Source of the DNA: Nemertoderma westbladi
Taxonomy: Eukaryota > Xenacoelomorpha > Nemertodermatida > Nemertodermatidae
NCBI GenBank assembly: GCA_032718475.1
Contig: JAUCBJ010007816.1
Span: forward strand, 1-64,000
DNA length: 64,000 bases
Direction: 5' to 3'
The position numbers were made by a program, and so were the translations under genes. The notes beneath the pieces are model-generated. The model was not told the DNA's origin, did not search any database, and saw nothing but the letters and a program-made list of their open reading frames with translations. Of this stretch, positions 61,461 to 64,000 are shown in pieces (positions within the stretch are counted from its first letter, which is position 1; each line of letters opens with the position of its first letter).

Positions 61461-64000
61461 AGGTCAGACGATGGCAATGAGCACCGTAGGGGCAAAGAAG
61501 AGAGGAATGGTACTACTTGGGGTAGTACCAGTGCGAGTGATTGGGGAAGGCCAAGTAGGCCAAGTAGAATGGCGGTAACAACCATCTCCAGCAAAGATGA
61601 GGTCCTGGAGATGAGGACCGGACGGTGCGCGATAGCAGCGATAGCACCGGGATGCGACTATGGGGCAACCATCGACCCCATCCAGGTGATAGAGTCGATA
61701 AATATCAATGCCAGGTGGACAACCAACATCGAGGTCGAACAATACAAGTTCCTGGACAGTATCGACTTCTCAATCCCAGAGGTGGACGTTAGGAAGGTAT
61801 CCATTATAGTAGGAATGGACTGTCCGACGGCCCACGAGAGAATGCAAAAGGTCTTCGGCGAAGACAGGCAGTGTGTCCCGGTGGCGATTTTAACACCATT
61901 CGGGTGGACGCTGAGCGGCCCAATAAGGAGCAAAATACCGTTTAGGATGTCGGAGACATCAGGATGCATGTTCGCAGGAACTATGCGAGAAATGGGAGAT
62001 GAGGGAGCGGAGGAGCAGCTCAGGAGACTGCTCAGGCAGGATTTAGAGGGATTAAAAGAGACCGGGGTCGGAACCTCGGTAGAAGACAAGCAGGCTTTAC
62101 AAAGTGTAAAGGAATCGATGACATGCGACGAGGGGCGGTATACCATAGGGATGGTATGGAAGCTACCGAAGTTACCGCTACCCGACAATAAAGGAATGGT
62201 ACTCACAAGGCTTCGTAAGTTGAAGCAGACACTAAAACGGAGCCCTGAGAAGAATGAGTACATTCACAAGACGATTAAGAAGTATGTCGAGAAAGGATGG
62301 GCCGTGGAGTTACCGGTCGACGAACCAAACACGGACAGGACCTATTACCTGCCACTCCACGTTGCTCTAGACCCGAAGAAAGGTAAACTGCGGATGGTAG
62401 TTGACGCATCGGCTAAAACCAGCGGCAAATGCCTAAACGATTATCTGCTGGAGGGTCCCAACATCTACAACTCAGGGATCGAGGTCCTACTCAGATTCAG
62501 GAATGGGAAACACGCTTTCACCTGCGACATCGAAGGCATGTTCAACCAAGTCCGTGTAACGGAAGAGGATAGCGACAGTCAGCGCTTCCTATGGTACAAC
62601 GGCGACGAGGAACCGTCAACCATACCGATGTATAAGATGGTAGTACAGAATATGGGAGCCAAGTCGTCTTCATTTACGACGACTGTGGCCGTAAGAGACA
62701 CGGTAAAAGGGAAGGAAGATAAATATAGCGCCAAAGCCGTCGATATGATTCGACGCGGCTTCTATGTAGACGACGGGATGGAATCTGGAAATATGGTTAA
62801 GGAACTACTGGATACCGGGCGCGAGGTTCGCGACATCCTAAAAGGATCCGGGTTTAACCAAACCAAGTTCCAATCCAGCTCGCAAGAGTTCATGAAAGCC
62901 ATAGAGGACAGGAGGCCAGAGTCGACCATGGATAATCCCACGACAGCCAAGGGACAGGACATGGTGAACAAGAGAGTAGAGTCCCAACAGAAGGCACTAG
63001 GGATCGTGTGGAACCGAGAGACAGACGAGTTGAAATACAAGTTGAGTCAGGAGGGCGCAGACATCCACACAAAGAGGGGCTATGTTTCGTACATAGCAAG
63101 GATATACGATCCCCTAGGCCTAGCATTCCCATTACCAGTCACGGGGAAACAGATACTCAAGAAAGTATACAAACTGAAGGAGGGTTGGGACACAGAGGTC
63201 CCGGAAGAGATCAGCAAGCAATGGAGCAAGTGGACAGAGAGTTTAGAGCAGATGGGAACATACAGCATGCCACGCGTATATTTCCCGGTTGGGGACATGA
63301 CGAATCTGGATCTGCACATGTTCTCCGATGCGTCATTAGAGGCATACGGAGCGGCACTCTACTTAGTACAACGAGAGGGGGCTCACAAGCCCAGACTCGC
63401 ATTCAGCAAGGCGAAGTCGATGCCGGCAGATTCAGCATCAGTTCCAAAACTCGAGTTGACAGCTGCGAGGTTAGGAGTTAGGGCCACAGCCTACTTGATG
63501 GACGCAATTCCAAACATAGTGGAAACACACTACTGGACGGACTCCATGGTAGTGCTTGGTTGGCAGAGTGACACAGAACCATTTGAAGTGTTATGGGGTG
63601 TCCTCCAAGGAGACACACTTGCACCATTCTTGTTCATTATTGTCGTTGACTATGTTCTACGCATGTCCTTAGATCATTATAATGATGATGGGGTGATGAT
63701 AACTCCACCTACTGGCTCCAGAATTCGAGGAAATCCTGCCAAGTACCTAACTGATCTAGACTTTGCTGATGACTTAGGAGTACTCTCAGAATCATTAGAG
63801 GGAGCCCAACGGCTCCTCAGCTCATTAGAACATGCTGCTTCTAGTGTTGGTCTTTTTATTAACTCCAGAAAGACCAAAATTCTGACAGTTAACTTTGAAA
63901 GTCCTCAGCAAGTCTCTGATCGGATGAGCATAAGCTCAAAGGATGGTATGCTTGAGCATGTGGACGACTTCTGTTACCTGGGATCATGGATCCGGAAGTC
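61461..64000 (+). CDS. pol: BP3 pol fused in frame to a non-LTR reverse transcriptase
   Basis: Open from 61461 (first ATG 61569) to the window edge, 846 codons without a stop. Residues are counted from 61461. The end of a protease-like region is present (VSIIVGMDCPTAHERM, then TPFGWTLSGP) but no DTG/DSG-type active site is visible upstream. RT: TYYLPLHVALDPKK, CDIEGMFNQVRV (about 355) and FYVDDGME (about 433). RNase H: MFSDASLEAYG (about 620) and WTDSMVVLGW (about 693). After DTEPFEV, at about 63590, the sequence changes without a break in frame to GVLQGDTLAPFLFII and LDFADDLGVLS, motifs B and C of a non-LTR RT. The integrase of BP3 is therefore lost or displaced. Confidence 0.85.
63590..64000 (+). 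mobile_element. Non-LTR (RTE/CR1-like) reverse transcriptase fragment
   Basis: Begins at RT motif B (GDTLAPFLF) and includes motif C (FADD), then GLFINSRKTKIL and the start of the thumb (FCYLGSWI). 5'-truncated at the junction with BP3 RNase H; continues beyond the window. The GDTLAPFLFIIVxDYVLR wording is typical of RTE-type elements; clade not certain. Confidence 0.8.

Larger units (their letters stand above)
50446..64000 (+). mobile_element. BP3: BEL/Pao retrotransposon of a second lineage, right end outside
   Basis: Plus-strand element with a 5' LTR of about 0.5 kb, gag from 51035 (broken many times), Gag core at 60313 and pol from 61461. The gag is split by T1. Its pol sequence is clearly different from BP1/BP2 (for example YVDDGME, CDIEGMFNQV). 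Pol ends in RNase H at about 63590, where a non-LTR RT is fused. The 3' LTR is not in the window. Confidence 0.8.

Overview
This is eukaryotic DNA, almost certainly from an invertebrate animal. BEL/Pao retrotransposons are known only from metazoans, and at least five insertions from four distinguishable BEL/Pao families make up most of the window. There are two reverse-transcriptase remnants of the YADD plus endonuclease type, a tRNA-derived SINE, several terminal-inverted-repeat elements, satellites and one further non-LTR fragment. I see no host protein gene, no rRNA and no intact tRNA gene. The species cannot be told from this sequence. The names BP1-4, Y1/Y2, C1/C2, T1 and K1 below are labels made for this annotation.

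Layout. (1) 1-10933, minus strand: BP1a, a BEL/Pao element whose integrase end and 3' LTR lie left of the window; its 5' LTR is 8735-10933. (2) 10934-14186: unassigned AT-rich DNA with a 287-bp tandem duplication, then the back half of a decayed gag gene (BP4, minus). (3) 14187-49232: C1, an insertion with poly-C/poly-G ends that splits the BP4 gag; its front half resumes at 49246-50425. C1 holds a 161-bp satellite and has itself been entered by BP2 (15437-49033, minus), a BEL/Pao element with 1.8-kb LTRs and the 5-bp target duplication GTAAT. The 5' LTR of BP2 (30714-49033) was in turn split by BP1b (31135-45421, plus, target duplication ATATA) and by Y1 (46685-48840, minus, target duplication of 12-14 bp inside a tRNA-like stretch). 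The pol of BP2 is split by an unclassified 1.2-kb insertion, K1 (23921-25100). (4) 50446-64000, plus: BP3, a different BEL/Pao lineage with a short 5' LTR and a decayed gag. Its gag is split by T1 (53969-60200), a DNA transposon with 37-bp identical inverted repeats and target duplication AAAC. T1 contains C2 (56595-59811), another poly-C/poly-G element, which contains Y2 (about 57120-59378). BP3 pol resumes at 61461 and is fused in frame at about 63590 to a non-LTR reverse transcriptase that runs off the window.

How the parts work together. Each BEL/Pao element encodes or encoded Gag (coiled coil, Gag core, zinc knuckles), aspartic protease, reverse transcriptase, RNase H and integrase, normally as one reading frame. 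Comparing BP1a with BP1b shows the family frame was continuous; each copy is broken at different places. BP2 also carries extra reading frames between pol and its 3' LTR. The strongest unexplained signals are a 20-nt quasi-palindrome repeated nine times through BP2 irrespective of reading frame, an analogous palindrome repeated five times through BP1b, the shared minisatellite-to-YADD structure of Y1 and Y2, and the poly-C-ended insertions with duplicated cores.

Limits: everything was read by eye from sequence and conceptual translation. Family names rest on recognised motifs, not on database searches. Boundaries supported by target duplications are good to a base or two; others are approximate.
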